Shown here piece after piece: positions 1-8,367 of a stretch of 32,931 bases of DNA; position 1 is the first letter of the stretch; every line of letters begins with the position of its first letter. Made by a program: the position numbers and the translations under genes. Origin of the DNA: Metasolibacillus meyeri (GTDB lineage Bacteria; Bacillota; Bacilli; Bacillales_A; Planococcaceae). The notes below the pieces were generated by a model. That model was not told where the DNA came from and did no database searches. It saw only the letters and a program-made list of their open reading frames with translations. The stretch covers positions 1-32,931 of the forward strand of contig NZ_PYWN01000096.1 of NCBI RefSeq assembly GCF_003049505.1. Direction: 5' to 3'.

Positions 1-1
1 C

Positions 2-37
2 CAATCAGTGGGGGATGAGGAAAACCCCCACTGATTG
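2..37. repeat. Perfect 13-bp inverted repeat in a GC-richer intergenic element
   Basis: Positions 2-14 are exactly complementary to 25-37 around a 10-base loop, with five G:C pairs at the loop end. No U-run follows on either strand within the window, so it is not a standard intrinsic terminator. The next ~120 bases are richer in G and C than the rest of the intergenic DNA and hold no convincing gene. I suspect a dispersed intergenic palindrome, but only one copy is visible here. Confidence 0.5.
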
Positions 38-146
38 AAGGTTCACTTTATTGCAGCGAATTTAACTTGACTCAGCAATGTTTACTGCGCGAAAGTAGAG
101 CGACAGCGGCATTGTGTTCTGTACCGAATCTGGACGCAGTTACGCC

Positions 147-174
147 TTGATGTAATTAATTATGGTTGTATAAA
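147..174 (+). promoter_or_regulatory. Possible sigma-A promoter for the LysE-family gene
   Basis: TTGATG (147-152), a 16-base spacer and TATAAA (169-174) sit about 75 bases before the likely TTG start. The -10 is preceded by TTG. This rests on consensus match only. Confidence 0.35.
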
Positions 175-248
175 TATTTAATTTTGTGTATGATTAGTAG
201 AAACGGATGAGAATAAATGGAACTTTTTTAAGTAAGGAAGTTGAGCAT

Positions 249-878
249 TTGGAACAGTATTTGAAGTTTTTACTCGTTGGACTAGCCATTGCCATGCCTG
301 TTGGTGCGATTACCGTTGAAATGACGAAGCAAGGCTTAAAAAATGGCTTTTTTCATGGTTGGGCAGTTGGTTTAGGTGGTATGACGATTGATTTACTATT
401 GATTATAGCGCTTTATTTAGGATTTGCACAGGTGTTGGCTTTACCGTATGTGCAAATGCCTTTATGGATTATTGGCGCTGGCTTTTTATTTTTACTTGCC
501 TATGATTCGATTAAAAATGCGGATCAAGATATTTCACTAGCAGGTGAAAAGGTGAATAAATCGTTATGGACAACTTATCGCAATGGCTTTCTCGTAGCGC
601 TCTCACCAGGTAATCTCGTATTTTGGGTATCTGTTTTTGGTGTTGTATTAGCGGATTCCTATACGGCAGAATCGAGTAGCTTTTTAATTGCAGCGGTAGG
701 GATTTTAACAGGGATTTTAGTACATGATGTAGGACTGCTATCAATTGTGGCGGTTACCCGTAAAGTGATGAATCGTAAAATGATTCAATGGACATCGATT
801 GTAGCAGGTATGCTATTGTTTGGCTTTGCATGTTATTTTTTATATCGTTTTTATGTGGATATAAGGGTTTATATTTGA
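249..878 (+). CDS. LysE/RhtB-family amino-acid or metabolite exporter
   Basis: This is an integral membrane exporter of the LysE superfamily, which pushes amino acids or related small molecules out of the cell. The protein has the family's N-terminal motif, with PVGAIT followed by TKQGLKNGFFHGWAVGLGG, and about six hydrophobic segments over roughly 209 residues, the usual family length. I chose TTG at 249 because AAGGAAG lies 8 bases upstream and the protein then opens directly into the first membrane segment. The ATG at 207 would add 14 polar residues and lacks a good ribosome site. The gene stands alone, with a terminator directly after it. The substrate cannot be told from sequence. Confidence 0.85.
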   Translation: MEQYLKFLLVGLAIAMPVGAITVEMTKQGLKNGFFHGWAVGLGGMTIDLLLIIALYLGFAQVLALPYVQMPLWIIGAGFLFLLAYDSIKNADQDISLAGEKVNKSLWTTYRNGFLVALSPGNLVFWVSVFGVVLADSYTAESSSFLIAAVGILTGILVHDVGLLSIVAVTRKVMNRKMIQWTSIVAGMLLFGFACYFLYRFYVDIRVYI

Positions 879-883
879 TGAAA

Positions 884-910
884 GAGGGGCGTTGAATATG
901 CCCCTTTTTT
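884..910 (+). terminator. Intrinsic terminator after the LysE-family gene
   Basis: AGGGGC (885-890) pairs with GCCCCT (900-905) around a 9-base loop and runs into six T residues. It starts 6 bases after the stop codon. Confidence 0.85.
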
Positions 911-1000
911 AGTTACACATCGTAAAAATGTTAAGAGGTATCTTTCAAACCTTGCTTACCTAAATTATAAGAAATGACCTTAAGTGAGGGCTATAATTAT

Positions 1001-1061
1001 AAAACTCGAACAATGGCAAAACACTTCAATAAGTGTCTTGCAAAATTGTTCGAGTTTTTTT
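1001..1061. terminator. Long hairpin between convergent LysE and chemoreceptor genes, probably bidirectional
   Basis: A 14-base arm (1001-1014) is exactly complementary to 1045-1058. Inside it are a second stem GCAA/TTGC and a third ACACTT/AAGTGT (1021-1026, 1031-1036). The plus strand ends in seven T residues (1055-1061). The minus strand reads stem then TTTTATAATT, so it can also stop the chemoreceptor transcript whose stop codon lies 31 bases away. Confidence 0.8.
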
Positions 1062-1091
1062 GACTACAATACTTTAGCTCTAATCGATGGG

Positions 1092-2750
1092 TTACAGTGC
1101 AAATTTATCTACTTCTTTTCTTAGTTGCTCTGCGATGATGTTCAAGTCGCGAGCTTTTTCTGAGACGATATTGATGCTCTTTAATTGTTCTTGAGCAGAT
1201 GCCGAAACTTGCTCTGTTCCAGCGGATGTTTCCACTGCTGAACCAGATATATTGTGAATTGCGCTAATAATTTGCTCCTTGCTTCGATTCATTTCAGATG
1301 AAAGCTGCTGAACATCACGAGCAACTTCAATTGTTTGATCTAATGCTTCTTTAATCGTATTGAAAATATTGCTAGTGTCTGTTGCTGCTTTTGCATTTTG
1401 TTCAACGATTTCAATGCTCGTTTCAATTTCTGTTACAGCGCTTTTCGAAATGGCTTGAATTGCTGTAATTTTATTTTTAATATCCTCTGTTGCGTTAGAT
1501 GTTTGCTCAGATAGCTTTCGAATTTCATCAGCAACAACGGCAAAGCCTTTACCAGCTTCACCAACACGAGCAGATTCAATCGAAGCGTTAAGCGCAAGTA
1601 AATTCGTTTGCGAAGCAATTTCTGTAATCGTATTGACGATACTTGAAATATCTGAAGATGTTTTATCAACTTCTTGAACGATTGAGCTAACTTGTTGTGA
1701 TGAATCACGATTTTTTTCGGACCATATAGAAAGCTGCTGAACTGTATCGACGCCTTGATTGCTTAAATCATCAATTTGAGCTGTCATTGTGGCAATTTTT
1801 TCAGTATGCTCAATTACACGGTCAATATTGCCTGAAAGCTGGTCTAATTGCTCGGCTCCTTTTTCTGTATCGTGTGCCTGCTCCTCTGTGGACTTAGCAA
1901 TTTCGCTAATCGCTAAACTAATTTCATCCGTTGTTTGTACAGTATCATCTGCAATTTGTAAAAGTGTTGTAGATGATTCGACTAATTCATTACTTGTACT
2001 TTGGATATTGATTGTTATATCTCTCAGTGCAGAACGCATTGTTGAGATCCCTTGAGCCATTTGTCCAATTTCATCTTTATGATTTGATAGCTTTTCTAAT
2101 TCCGTACTTTCATGGAAATCTAAATTTGCCGTTTGCTGTAGCGTATTTTCAAGACTTTTTAGTGCTCTAACGATACGGCCAATACTCCACCACATTAAGC
2201 TACCAATAATTAAAAAGCTGGCAATACCAATAATGATTTGAAAAATTAAAACAGAGTCCACAATTGATTTGATGCCGCTTTCAGGAACTCCGATATCCAT
2301 CACACCATAGAGCTCTCCATTACGGTAAATAGGCTCCATAATATCGTAGGTCCATATACCTTGAACCTCTGCATACCATCTTGTAAATTGTTTTACCCCT
2401 TTAGTAGCCCCTTCAATTGTGTAGTCATCCTCATATATTTTATTCAACTTATCTGCATCGCTATGCGCAACAGCTTGGACATTGCTATCAATAATAATGG
2501 CGTATGTTACATTGTCCTGTTGTACTTTTGTATCTACGAATTTTTGTAGTGCAGGGATTGGATCTGTTTCAGAATTTAAAATAGTTTCGGCTTGCTTTGC
2601 CATTTCAAAAACTTGCTCTTGGGCCTTTTCTATAAGAACTTCTTGGCTCTTTGTATTAACAACCCAAACAACAAAGCCTGCGTTAAGAATAGATGCTACT
2701 AATAGTAACCCTAATGTGAAAAAAAGTAAGCGTTGTTTAATGCTTTTCAT
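1092..2750 (-). CDS. Methyl-accepting chemotaxis protein with extracellular Cache-like sensor
   Basis: This is a transmembrane chemoreceptor that signals to CheA/CheW. It has a first membrane segment at about residues 9-31, an extracellular sensor at 32-167 that ends in a Cache-like [17 protein letters not shown] stretch, a second membrane segment at 168-189, and HAMP at about 190-243. A long coiled-coil signalling domain follows. Its hairpin tip at about 377-412 is nearly canonical ([20 protein letters not shown], then [15 protein letters not shown]). At 552 residues it is a normal length. The start has AAGGGG 8 bases upstream. The gene is monocistronic, ends at a bidirectional hairpin, and its roughly 200-base leader is predicted to fold (see 2794-2940). 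The ligand is unknown. Confidence 0.95.
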   Translation of the reverse strand: MKSIKQRLLFFTLGLLLVASILNAGFVVWVVNTKSQEVLIEKAQEQVFEMAKQAETILNSETDPIPALQKFVDTKVQQDNVTYAIIIDSNVQAVAHSDADKLNKIYEDDYTIEGATKGVKQFTRWYAEVQGIWTYDIMEPIYRNGELYGVMDIGVPESGIKSIVDSVLIFQIIIGIASFLIIGSLMWWSIGRIVRALKSLENTLQQTANLDFHESTELEKLSNHKDEIGQMAQGISTMRSALRDITINIQSTSNELVESSTTLLQIADDTVQTTDEISLAISEIAKSTEEQAHDTEKGAEQLDQLSGNIDRVIEHTEKIATMTAQIDDLSNQGVDTVQQLSIWSEKNRDSSQQVSSIVQEVDKTSSDISSIVNTITEIASQTNLLALNASIESARVGEAGKGFAVVADEIRKLSEQTSNATEDIKNKITAIQAISKSAVTEIETSIEIVEQNAKAATDTSNIFNTIKEALDQTIEVARDVQQLSSEMNRSKEQIISAIHNISGSAVETSAGTEQVSASAQEQLKSINIVSEKARDLNIIAEQLRKEVDKFAL

Positions 2751-2793
2751 GTTGATGTCCCCTTATATCGAAGTTTGTTTTGATTTAGCTTCT

Positions 2794-2940
2794 CAGCAGA
2801 TCTTTAAATATCTAGTAAATCAAAATGAAGCCTCCGATGAATTCAAGCCAGTTCGAAAAAACTGGAATAAAGTTAATCAACATATAATGAATAGAGGCTT
2901 ATCTGCTGTAATAAAAATCCAAAAAACTTCAATGGATTTT
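2794..2940 (-). promoter_or_regulatory. Candidate structured RNA leader of the chemoreceptor gene
   Basis: Read on the minus strand, this holds an AAAATCCA/TGGATTTT hairpin (2933-2940 with 2914-2921). Next comes a continuous 15-base strand (2908-2894) whose first 8 bases pair exactly with 2801-2794 and whose last 7 pair exactly with 2834-2828. A CCAGTT/AACTGG hairpin (2848-2853, 2860-2865) is nested inside. The fold ends 43 bases before the ATG. It does not match the GEMM c-di-GMP or ykkC aptamers as I know them. It could be a riboswitch, a protein-binding leader, or chance. Confidence 0.4.
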
Positions 2941-2955
2941 ATTAAACTTAAAAAT

Positions 2956-2984
2956 AGTATCATGTAATGCAAATATAAAGTCAA
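2956..2984 (-). promoter_or_regulatory. Likely sigma-A promoter for the chemoreceptor leader
   Basis: On the minus strand TTGACT (2984-2979) and GATACT (2961-2956) are separated by exactly 17 bases. Transcription would begin near 2949, giving a leader of about 200 bases. I found no convincing sigma-D (motility) promoter with the right spacing. Confidence 0.45.
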
Positions 2985-3083
2985 TATAGTTATTGTAGAA
3001 AATACACGAATTATGTCTAAAAATAACACATGAAGTATGGTTAGATGTTAATTGTTTCTTGAGATATTGTAAAATTTCGAATG

Positions 3084-3129
3084 AGAAAAAAAGAGACGGT
3101 TTAGAAATAATTTTGATTTCTAAACCATC
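3084..3129 (-). terminator. Minus-strand intrinsic terminator
   Basis: GGTTTAGAAAT (3098-3108) pairs exactly with ATTTCTAAACC (3116-3126). On the minus strand the stem is followed by CTCTTTTTTTCTC. It lies just after the small membrane ORF remnant and could also stop readthrough from the SLH-hydrolase gene. Confidence 0.7.
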
Positions 3130-3134
3130 ACGTA

Positions 3135-3285
3135 CTATAAATTCTTATTATTTTCCTCTAATCCTAATAGGATAAAGAGGATGCTAAGTAAAATGAAGGC
3201 GAAGTTGTCGTTTAGGTTAAGGAGAAAAAAGATAACACACATAAATAAGAAGCAACTTCGGATTGTGATAATTAATTTTCTTCAT
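3135..3285 (-). pseudogene. Frameshifted small two-segment membrane protein gene
   Basis: From the ATG at 3285 the frame reads MKKINYHNPKLLLIYVCYLF and then stops shortly after a run of six T residues. Dropping one T joins it to a second open frame ending ILLSILFILLGLEENNKNL at 3135, giving a single 49-residue hydrophobic protein. The ending resembles small Bacillus membrane proteins of the DUF3953 kind, which is only a resemblance. No strong ribosome site precedes the ATG, and the only in-frame ATG of the second half (3242) also lacks one. A terminator follows. It may be a decayed gene, a homopolymer phase variant or a read error. Elsewhere in the 2751-3378 gap I see only AT-rich DNA and the chemoreceptor leader. 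Confidence 0.35.
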
Positions 3286-3378
3286 ATATTTAAAAGTTGA
3301 ATTAAAGAACACAATCCCTTTTGTAAAAAAATAAATATTTCCTCGGAAATTGTAGATATATGTTTGCTTATATAAGCC

Positions 3379-5172
3379 TTATTTTAAAATAAATGTAGAA
3401 ATTTTTTCCACAATCCCTTCAGTCAATGGTAATGTGGGGTTGGCATATGTTTTAAGATTGCCATCTCGATCAGCTGGTGCATCTTTTAATACGTGATTCA
3501 TCATATCGAAATAGATAATTTCTGCATCAGATTTTGCAGTGTGCAAACGTTCTGCATCTGTTTTGGTTACTTGTAAATCATTATTACCTTGGACGATTAA
3601 TGTTGGAATGTCCAACTCAGCTAATTGTATAGCTGGATCATATTTTAGCCATGATACTAAATATGGCTGTACAGATGGGCGGAATAAGGCAGATAAATCT
3701 TCTGGTATATCATCTACCATTTCACCTTTTTTCAATTGTGCCAAAATAGCCGTAACCCTTTCCAATAATGGTTGTGGTAATTGAACAGATAGCTGCTCAA
3801 GTAAGATTTCATCAATCGGACGACCAGCTCCAGCAATTGATGTCATCGATGCTACTGTTGTTGTTTGGGCAGCTAAAATACCAACTAATGACCCTTCGCT
3901 ATGTCCAATCAAATGAACGGATGAGAAGCGTGAGTCTTGCTGTAGAAATTCGATCATTTGCTCAACATCTTGTGAATAGCTTGTAAAGCGTAAATCTCCT
4001 TCATCTTGAATGAGTCCGACATTGTCGCCAACACCACGCTTATCAAAACGAATCGTTGCAATCCCTTGCTGTGCTAACCCTTCTGCTAGCATTTTTAAGC
4101 TATTGTTTTCACCCGCTGCTGTGTTGCCATCCTTCGTTGTTGGACCAGAACCAGCGATAATAACAGCGACAGGTACTTTAGCTATAGCTTTTTCAGGCAT
4201 TTCTAATGCAACCTTTAGCTGCCCATTTTCGACAGGTATTAATAGCTCCTCGTATGTGATAACAGGTGGCTCATATGGTGTTAAAATAAGAGGGAATGTC
4301 ATGCCATTTTGTGAAAAGTCTGCTACAATACGGTCTTCCTCGACTTTCCCTTCAATGGATATTACTGTTCCAGCGATGTCAACGGAGATTTTTAATTGGT
4401 CATTATTTACTTCAATTGAGCTAACAGGATAGTTATTTAAGCCTTGAGCTGGTACAGAGAAATATGTTTTTCCGTCTTCGTTAATTTGTAAAATAACAGA
4501 TAGTGGGCTTTGTGGTATAGCAATTTTCCCGCCCCATTGACCAATTGGCAATACGCTTTCCTCCATCTCATCTTGCGATAATAATTTTTCTAAAAATAAA
4601 GCAAATTGTCCACGTGTTAACGGCTCGTTTAATAAAAATTTATTAGAAGTGGTAGTAAGATAACTGCTATTTAATGCTTGGACGTATGGATAGCTCCAAT
4701 GTGATTTCGGTACATCCGAAAAAGAGGTCGTTGTTGTTGCTTGTAAATGAAAGGCCTTTGCGAAAATTTTTGCAATTTGTGCACGGGTAATAGGGGCGTT
4801 TGGATTAAAGCTACCATTGGGCTGTCCATCAATCAACCCCGCTTTATAGGCATTTTGAATTGTTTCATAATAAGAATGGTGCTCTGATACGTCAGTAAAT
4901 TCCATGCCATCTCGAATAGAAGGAAATGCGATTAATCGCTCTAATACAATTAATGCATGTTGACGTGTGATTGTGTCTTGAGGGCGAAATGTGTTGTCAG
5001 AAAAACCTGTAATCGCGCCTTTATCATGTAGTAATTTGATAGCGCTTGCATAAGAGCTTGAAGGTTGAATATCACTAAAGATTGGCTGCTCAGCATAAGT
5101 CATTGATGGGCTGACAATAGCAGGTGTAATTGCAGTCGCTGCTATTAATGTAGCAAAATACTTTTTCTTCAT
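3379..5172 (-). CDS. Exported alpha/beta hydrolase with three S-layer homology domains
   Basis: This is a secreted serine hydrolase (esterase/peptidase type) anchored to the cell wall. A signal peptide covers about residues 1-27. Three SLH domains follow at about 32-80, 92-140 and 151-198, each with the FxDV...F.P...ITR pattern; these bind pyruvylated wall polymer. A beta-rich linker (about 205-300) leads to an alpha/beta hydrolase core. The core has the oxyanion region IAGSGPTTKDG, FDKRGVGDN, the nucleophile elbow GHSEGS (Ser425), probable acid Asp532 in QGNNDLQ, and His560 in MNHVLK. The start follows GAGGAG. A 7-bp hairpin lies just upstream of the ribosome site (5189-5209) and may be regulatory. 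The substrate is unknown. The gene is monocistronic, and a terminator lies about 250 bases downstream. Confidence 0.92.
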   Translation of the reverse strand: MKKKYFATLIAATAITPAIVSPSMTYAEQPIFSDIQPSSSYASAIKLLHDKGAITGFSDNTFRPQDTITRQHALIVLERLIAFPSIRDGMEFTDVSEHHSYYETIQNAYKAGLIDGQPNGSFNPNAPITRAQIAKIFAKAFHLQATTTTSFSDVPKSHWSYPYVQALNSSYLTTTSNKFLLNEPLTRGQFALFLEKLLSQDEMEESVLPIGQWGGKIAIPQSPLSVILQINEDGKTYFSVPAQGLNNYPVSSIEVNNDQLKISVDIAGTVISIEGKVEEDRIVADFSQNGMTFPLILTPYEPPVITYEELLIPVENGQLKVALEMPEKAIAKVPVAVIIAGSGPTTKDGNTAAGENNSLKMLAEGLAQQGIATIRFDKRGVGDNVGLIQDEGDLRFTSYSQDVEQMIEFLQQDSRFSSVHLIGHSEGSLVGILAAQTTTVASMTSIAGAGRPIDEILLEQLSVQLPQPLLERVTAILAQLKKGEMVDDIPEDLSALFRPSVQPYLVSWLKYDPAIQLAELDIPTLIVQGNNDLQVTKTDAERLHTAKSDAEIIYFDMMNHVLKDAPADRDGNLKTYANPTLPLTEGIVEKISTFILK

Positions 5173-5406
5173 AATTCCTACTCCTCTCTATCATACTATT
5201 TTTATGATAAATCGTTTTCTTCTATGTGGAAAGTAATAGCTATTTATAATGGAAAAATGAAGAGTAAGATGTAAACAATAAATAGGCACAATTCTGCCAT
5301 AGTTTACAACGTATTAATGGTTTTACACCAGGTTATACTTGAAGTAGTTTCGTTGGACATGCTAAGGTTTAAGTGTAGGGTAAAAAATACAAAATGAGGT
5401 GTTATT

Positions 5407-5742
5407 ATGGCAAAGCGTTTCATGCATGTATTATTAGCTGGCGGTTTAACAGTATTTGGTTTGGCTGCTTGTGGTGGAGAGAAGGTAAAGGAAGAAAAAA
5501 CAACGCCTTCAAACGAGCAATCTGGTGATACTGTGGCAGCTGGCGAAAGTGTGGCTAAATCAAATTGTATTGGCTGTCATGGCGGCGATTTAACAGGTGG
5601 CATGGGGCCTAGTTTACATGGTTTAGCATTATCTAAAGATGAAATTGTTGATATTTTAAAGAATGGAAAAGGTTCAATGCCTGCGGGTACTGCTAAAGGC
5701 AATGAAGAGGTAGTAGCAGATTATATTTTAACATTGAAATAA
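5407..5742 (+). CDS. cccB: Cytochrome c551-type lipoprotein
   Basis: This is a small electron carrier held on the outer face of the membrane, which passes electrons towards terminal oxidase. The N-terminus is a lipoprotein signal with lipobox LAAC (Cys22). A short charged linker leads to a single heme-c site, CIGCH (Cys54, Cys57, His58). Met91 in GSMPAG is the expected second iron ligand. At 111 residues it matches Bacillus CccB-type c551. GAGGTG stands 7 bases before the ATG. The gene is a single unit closed by a strong terminator. The symbol is given by family likeness, and CccA-type paralogues are membrane-anchored instead. Confidence 0.9.
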   Translation: MAKRFMHVLLAGGLTVFGLAACGGEKVKEEKTTPSNEQSGDTVAAGESVAKSNCIGCHGGDLTGGMGPSLHGLALSKDEIVDILKNGKGSMPAGTAKGNEEVVADYILTLK

Positions 5743-5778
5743 TGAAGTGACTGGAATAAAAGGCTCCAGTCCTAAAAG

Positions 5779-5819
5779 CCCGAACTATTTTGGAGTATTT
5801 CATAATAGTTCGGGTTTTT
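5779..5819 (+). terminator. Intrinsic terminator after the cytochrome gene
   Basis: CCCGAACTATT (5779-5789) is exactly complementary to 5804-5814 and is followed by five T residues. Confidence 0.9.
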
Positions 5820-5820
5820 G

Positions 5821-6009
5821 CTATTCATCTCTATATGTCAGTGTAAAATTAACCGTTGCAGCAATGCCGTATTTGATGGCTTTGTCCTCAAATTCTACTT
5901 TATGATTATGCAGTGCGCGGCGTGTGTTTTCATTATCACTCTCTGTCCCGATTAGCCTGACACTTGCTCCAAAAGGTAAGCAGAATGTTACCGGAAATAA
6001 TGGAATATT
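5821..6009 (-). pseudogene. Gene remnant: C-terminal coding fragment without a start
   Basis: The minus strand from 6009 to the TAG at 5821 is open for 62 codons. It has a protein-like composition ending AIKYGIAATVNFTLTYRDE, but there is no ATG, GTG or TTG in frame before the upstream TGA (6012-6010). It lies between the cytochrome terminator and the start region of the sensor kinase. I do not recognise the family. It looks like the 3' end of a lost gene. The rest of the 5743-6057 gap holds only the terminator and the kinase ribosome site. Confidence 0.35.
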
Positions 6010-6057
6010 TCAAATCTATAGCGTATGTAGTAATATTTTGTAAGGGGGAATTATTGT

Positions 6058-7638
6058 ATGAAAGTATACTTACAATCGCTAACTTTTAAAATGATCCTGT
6101 TAATTAGTGTTTTAATTTTATTTGTCTGTATGATTTATATATATTTATTGCAAATACATATTCGGGAAACAACAGAGGAGCAAAGAGGAGAGGAAGCATT
6201 AAGTGTAGCGAAAATGGTTGCCTCTATGGAAGAAATAGTGGCAGCTTTTGAAGAGGAACAGCCAAGTATTCATATTCAACCTTTAGCAGAAAAATTGCGA
6301 AGTGAAATTGATGCTGCTTTTATTGTCGTTGGAAATGCTGAAGGGATTCGCTATTCGCATCCAGTTGCTGAGCAAATAGGTGAGCGAATGGTTGGAGGAG
6401 ATAATGACGCAGCTCTATTAGATAAACGCTTCTATGTTTCGAAAACGGTCGGAGGGTTGGGTGAATCCATTCGAGGTAAAGCCCCTATTATGAAAGAGGG
6501 AGAAATCATTGGGGTTGTATCTGTAGGATTTTTGACCAATTTTATTGATGAAAAGATTGATGGCTATTTAAAAAAGTGGCTAAGCTATACTTGCCTAATT
6601 TTAGCGATTGGTATTATTGGAGCGATAGCGATTTCCTACTATATTAAACGCTTATTGTTCAATATGGAGCCTCAACAAATCGCTAAGCTTTATAGCCAGC
6701 ATCAATTGATTTTAGCAACGACTGAAGAAGGAATTATCGCAACGGATAGGTACAATAATATTACGACGATTAATAATAGTGCTTATCAAATAATAGATGC
6801 AAGTCAAAAGAAAGCTTTAGCGCAATGGCAAAGCGAAAATATAGAGCATATTTTCACGTTACGTGTAGCGCAGCAAAAAAATATTCATAATTTAGAGCTG
6901 GTACTTGGAGAAGAAATTATTATTTTAAATAAAGTGCCGTTAGCAGATAAAATGGGCTCATTATATACTTTTAGAAGAAAAACAAATATTCAAAATGTCG
7001 TAAATGAATTAAAGGAAGTGCGTCAATACGCTAATGCACAGCGCGCTCAAACGCATGAATTTGCAAATAAGCTCCATATTATTTTCGGGCTGCTATTGCA
7101 TAAACGGTATGATGAGGCGATTGAATTTATTAGGGAAGAGCGCCAAATTCAAATGGATAGTCAGTCATTTTTAAATAGCCAAATGGCATCACCGCTGTTG
7201 CTTGCACTAATTCAAGGCAAAATTACAGAGGCAGCAGAGCTAGGCATTCAGTTAGAATTGCCTAATACAGATATAGATATCGGATTGTCTACTAGACAGG
7301 AGAGAGCGCTATTAACGGCTCTTGGGAATGTATTACAAAATGCGATTGATGTATTAAAAAATAGCGCTAGTATAAAAAAGGTTATTCAATTGTCCATTAT
7401 GCATTATAAAACACATTATACATTTGAAATTCAAGATAGTGGACCAGGTATTGTTGATGCAATGTATGAGCAAATTTTTATGCGCGGTATTTCGACAAAG
7501 GAAGGGTTCGATAGAGGGCATGGCTTAGCAATTAGTATGCAAGCGTTGAAAGATATCGGAGGAGAGATTTCGATTGACGAAGGTGATTTATCAGGCGCTT
7601 GTTTTATTATAACGATCCCGATAGAGGAGGAACAGTGA
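6058..7638 (+). CDS. CitA/DcuS-family sensor histidine kinase (CitS/DctS-like)
   Basis: This membrane kinase senses external di- or tricarboxylates and phosphorylates the adjacent regulator. The first membrane segment is at about residues 12-32, followed by an extracellular sensor at 33-172. The sensor carries typical ligand-site features of the family: RYSHP (Arg98, His101) and GESIRGKAPI (Arg139, Lys141). The second membrane segment is at about 174-195, with a cytoplasmic PAS-like region at 205-305. The SpoOB-type phosphoacceptor is in QTHEFANKLH (His333). The ATPase domain has NVLQNAID, DSGPGI and RGHGLAI. GGGGGA precedes the ATG. The stop codon overlaps the regulator start by one base, so the two are translationally coupled. 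The CitMHS transporter downstream argues for citrate or a similar acid as the signal. Confidence 0.93.
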   Translation: MKVYLQSLTFKMILLISVLILFVCMIYIYLLQIHIRETTEEQRGEEALSVAKMVASMEEIVAAFEEEQPSIHIQPLAEKLRSEIDAAFIVVGNAEGIRYSHPVAEQIGERMVGGDNDAALLDKRFYVSKTVGGLGESIRGKAPIMKEGEIIGVVSVGFLTNFIDEKIDGYLKKWLSYTCLILAIGIIGAIAISYYIKRLLFNMEPQQIAKLYSQHQLILATTEEGIIATDRYNNITTINNSAYQIIDASQKKALAQWQSENIEHIFTLRVAQQKNIHNLELVLGEEIIILNKVPLADKMGSLYTFRRKTNIQNVVNELKEVRQYANAQRAQTHEFANKLHIIFGLLLHKRYDEAIEFIREERQIQMDSQSFLNSQMASPLLLALIQGKITEAAELGIQLELPNTDIDIGLSTRQERALLTALGNVLQNAIDVLKNSASIKKVIQLSIMHYKTHYTFEIQDSGPGIVDAMYEQIFMRGISTKEGFDRGHGLAISMQALKDIGGEISIDEGDLSGACFIITIPIEEEQ

Positions 7639-8342
7639 TGCATCATGTATGGATTGTTGAAGATGATTTTCGGGTAGCTCAAATTCACCAGGATTTTGTG
7701 CAAGCAATGAAGGGTTTTAAAGTAACGGAAAATATTCGAATGGGAAATGAATTGATAGAGAAGCTAGCGCAAGCTGAGCAGCTTCCTGCTATTATATTAA
7801 CAGATTTATATATCCCTGATGTGGAGAAGGGTTCACTCATCACACATATACGCCAAAAGTATCCGGCGATTTATGTCATTGTTATATCTGCGGCAACTGA
7901 AGTAGCGTTGATTAAGGAAGTCGTCCATTTAGGCATCTTTGATTATATAATTAAGCCGTTTGAGCAGCAAAGGTTAGAGCAAGCCTTCAATAAATATAAA
8001 CAAACTATAGCGATATATCAACAAAGCGCTAACGTAACGCAAAGGGATTTAGATTCACTTTTTTACAATGCGGTAGTAAATAAAATAGTAGAAGATGAGA
8101 CCTTTGTTAAAGGAATTGACGCACACACATTGCAAACGGTTAAAGATATTTTTGAAAAGGAACAGCAGAATGAGTTGACGGCTTCTCAATTAAGTGAGCT
8201 CATTGGCTCTAGTCGTTCAACAGCTCGGCGTTATTTAGAGTATTTAGTAAGTGAGCAGTTTTTAGAAATGATATCGATATATGGGTCAGTAGGTAGACCT
8301 GAACGAAAATACGTTTACCGTGGAACTTATGAACAAAATTAA
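7638..8342 (+). CDS. CitB/DctR-family response regulator (CitT-like)
   Basis: This is a two-component response regulator of 234 residues. Its receiver domain at about 1-120 has the acidic pair Glu8/Asp9-Asp10, phosphoacceptor Asp56 (LTDLYIPD), Ser84 and Lys106 (IIKPFEQ). The C-terminal helix-turn-helix region at about 175-225 has SGSSRSTARRYLEYL-type spacing (SELIGSSRSTARRYLEYL), typical of regulators paired with CitA/DcuS kinases. I place the start at the ATG overlapping the kinase stop codon, because GAGGAGG lies 6 bases upstream; an earlier in-frame start would sit inside the kinase gene. It probably activates the transporter gene that follows 106 bases later. Confidence 0.93.
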   Translation: MHHVWIVEDDFRVAQIHQDFVQAMKGFKVTENIRMGNELIEKLAQAEQLPAIILTDLYIPDVEKGSLITHIRQKYPAIYVIVISAATEVALIKEVVHLGIFDYIIKPFEQQRLEQAFNKYKQTIAIYQQSANVTQRDLDSLFYNAVVNKIVEDETFVKGIDAHTLQTVKDIFEKEQQNELTASQLSELIGSSRSTARRYLEYLVSEQFLEMISIYGSVGRPERKYVYRGTYEQN

Positions 8343-8343
8343 C

Positions 8344-8367
8344 TATATGTTATTTATTTAACATATG
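8344..8367. promoter_or_regulatory. Palindrome upstream of the CitMHS gene, possible operator
   Basis: ATATGTTA (8345-8352) is exactly complementary to TAACATAT (8359-8366) with a 6-base spacer. It lies just after the regulator stop codon and about 80 bases before the transporter start. No U-run follows, so a regulator-binding site is a better guess than a terminator. Confidence 0.35.

Noticed and set aside
2482-2967. 161-codon plus-strand frame running from inside the chemoreceptor gene into its leader
   Set aside because: It is antisense to the well-supported chemoreceptor, has no ribosome site or family features, and its open state follows from the coding bias of the other strand.
2751-2984. 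c-di-GMP-I (GEMM) riboswitch or sigma-D promoter for the chemoreceptor
   Set aside because: The leader lacks the conserved GEMM core. A TAAA and a CGATAT occur but are 11 bases apart rather than about 15, and the start would fall at the ribosome site.
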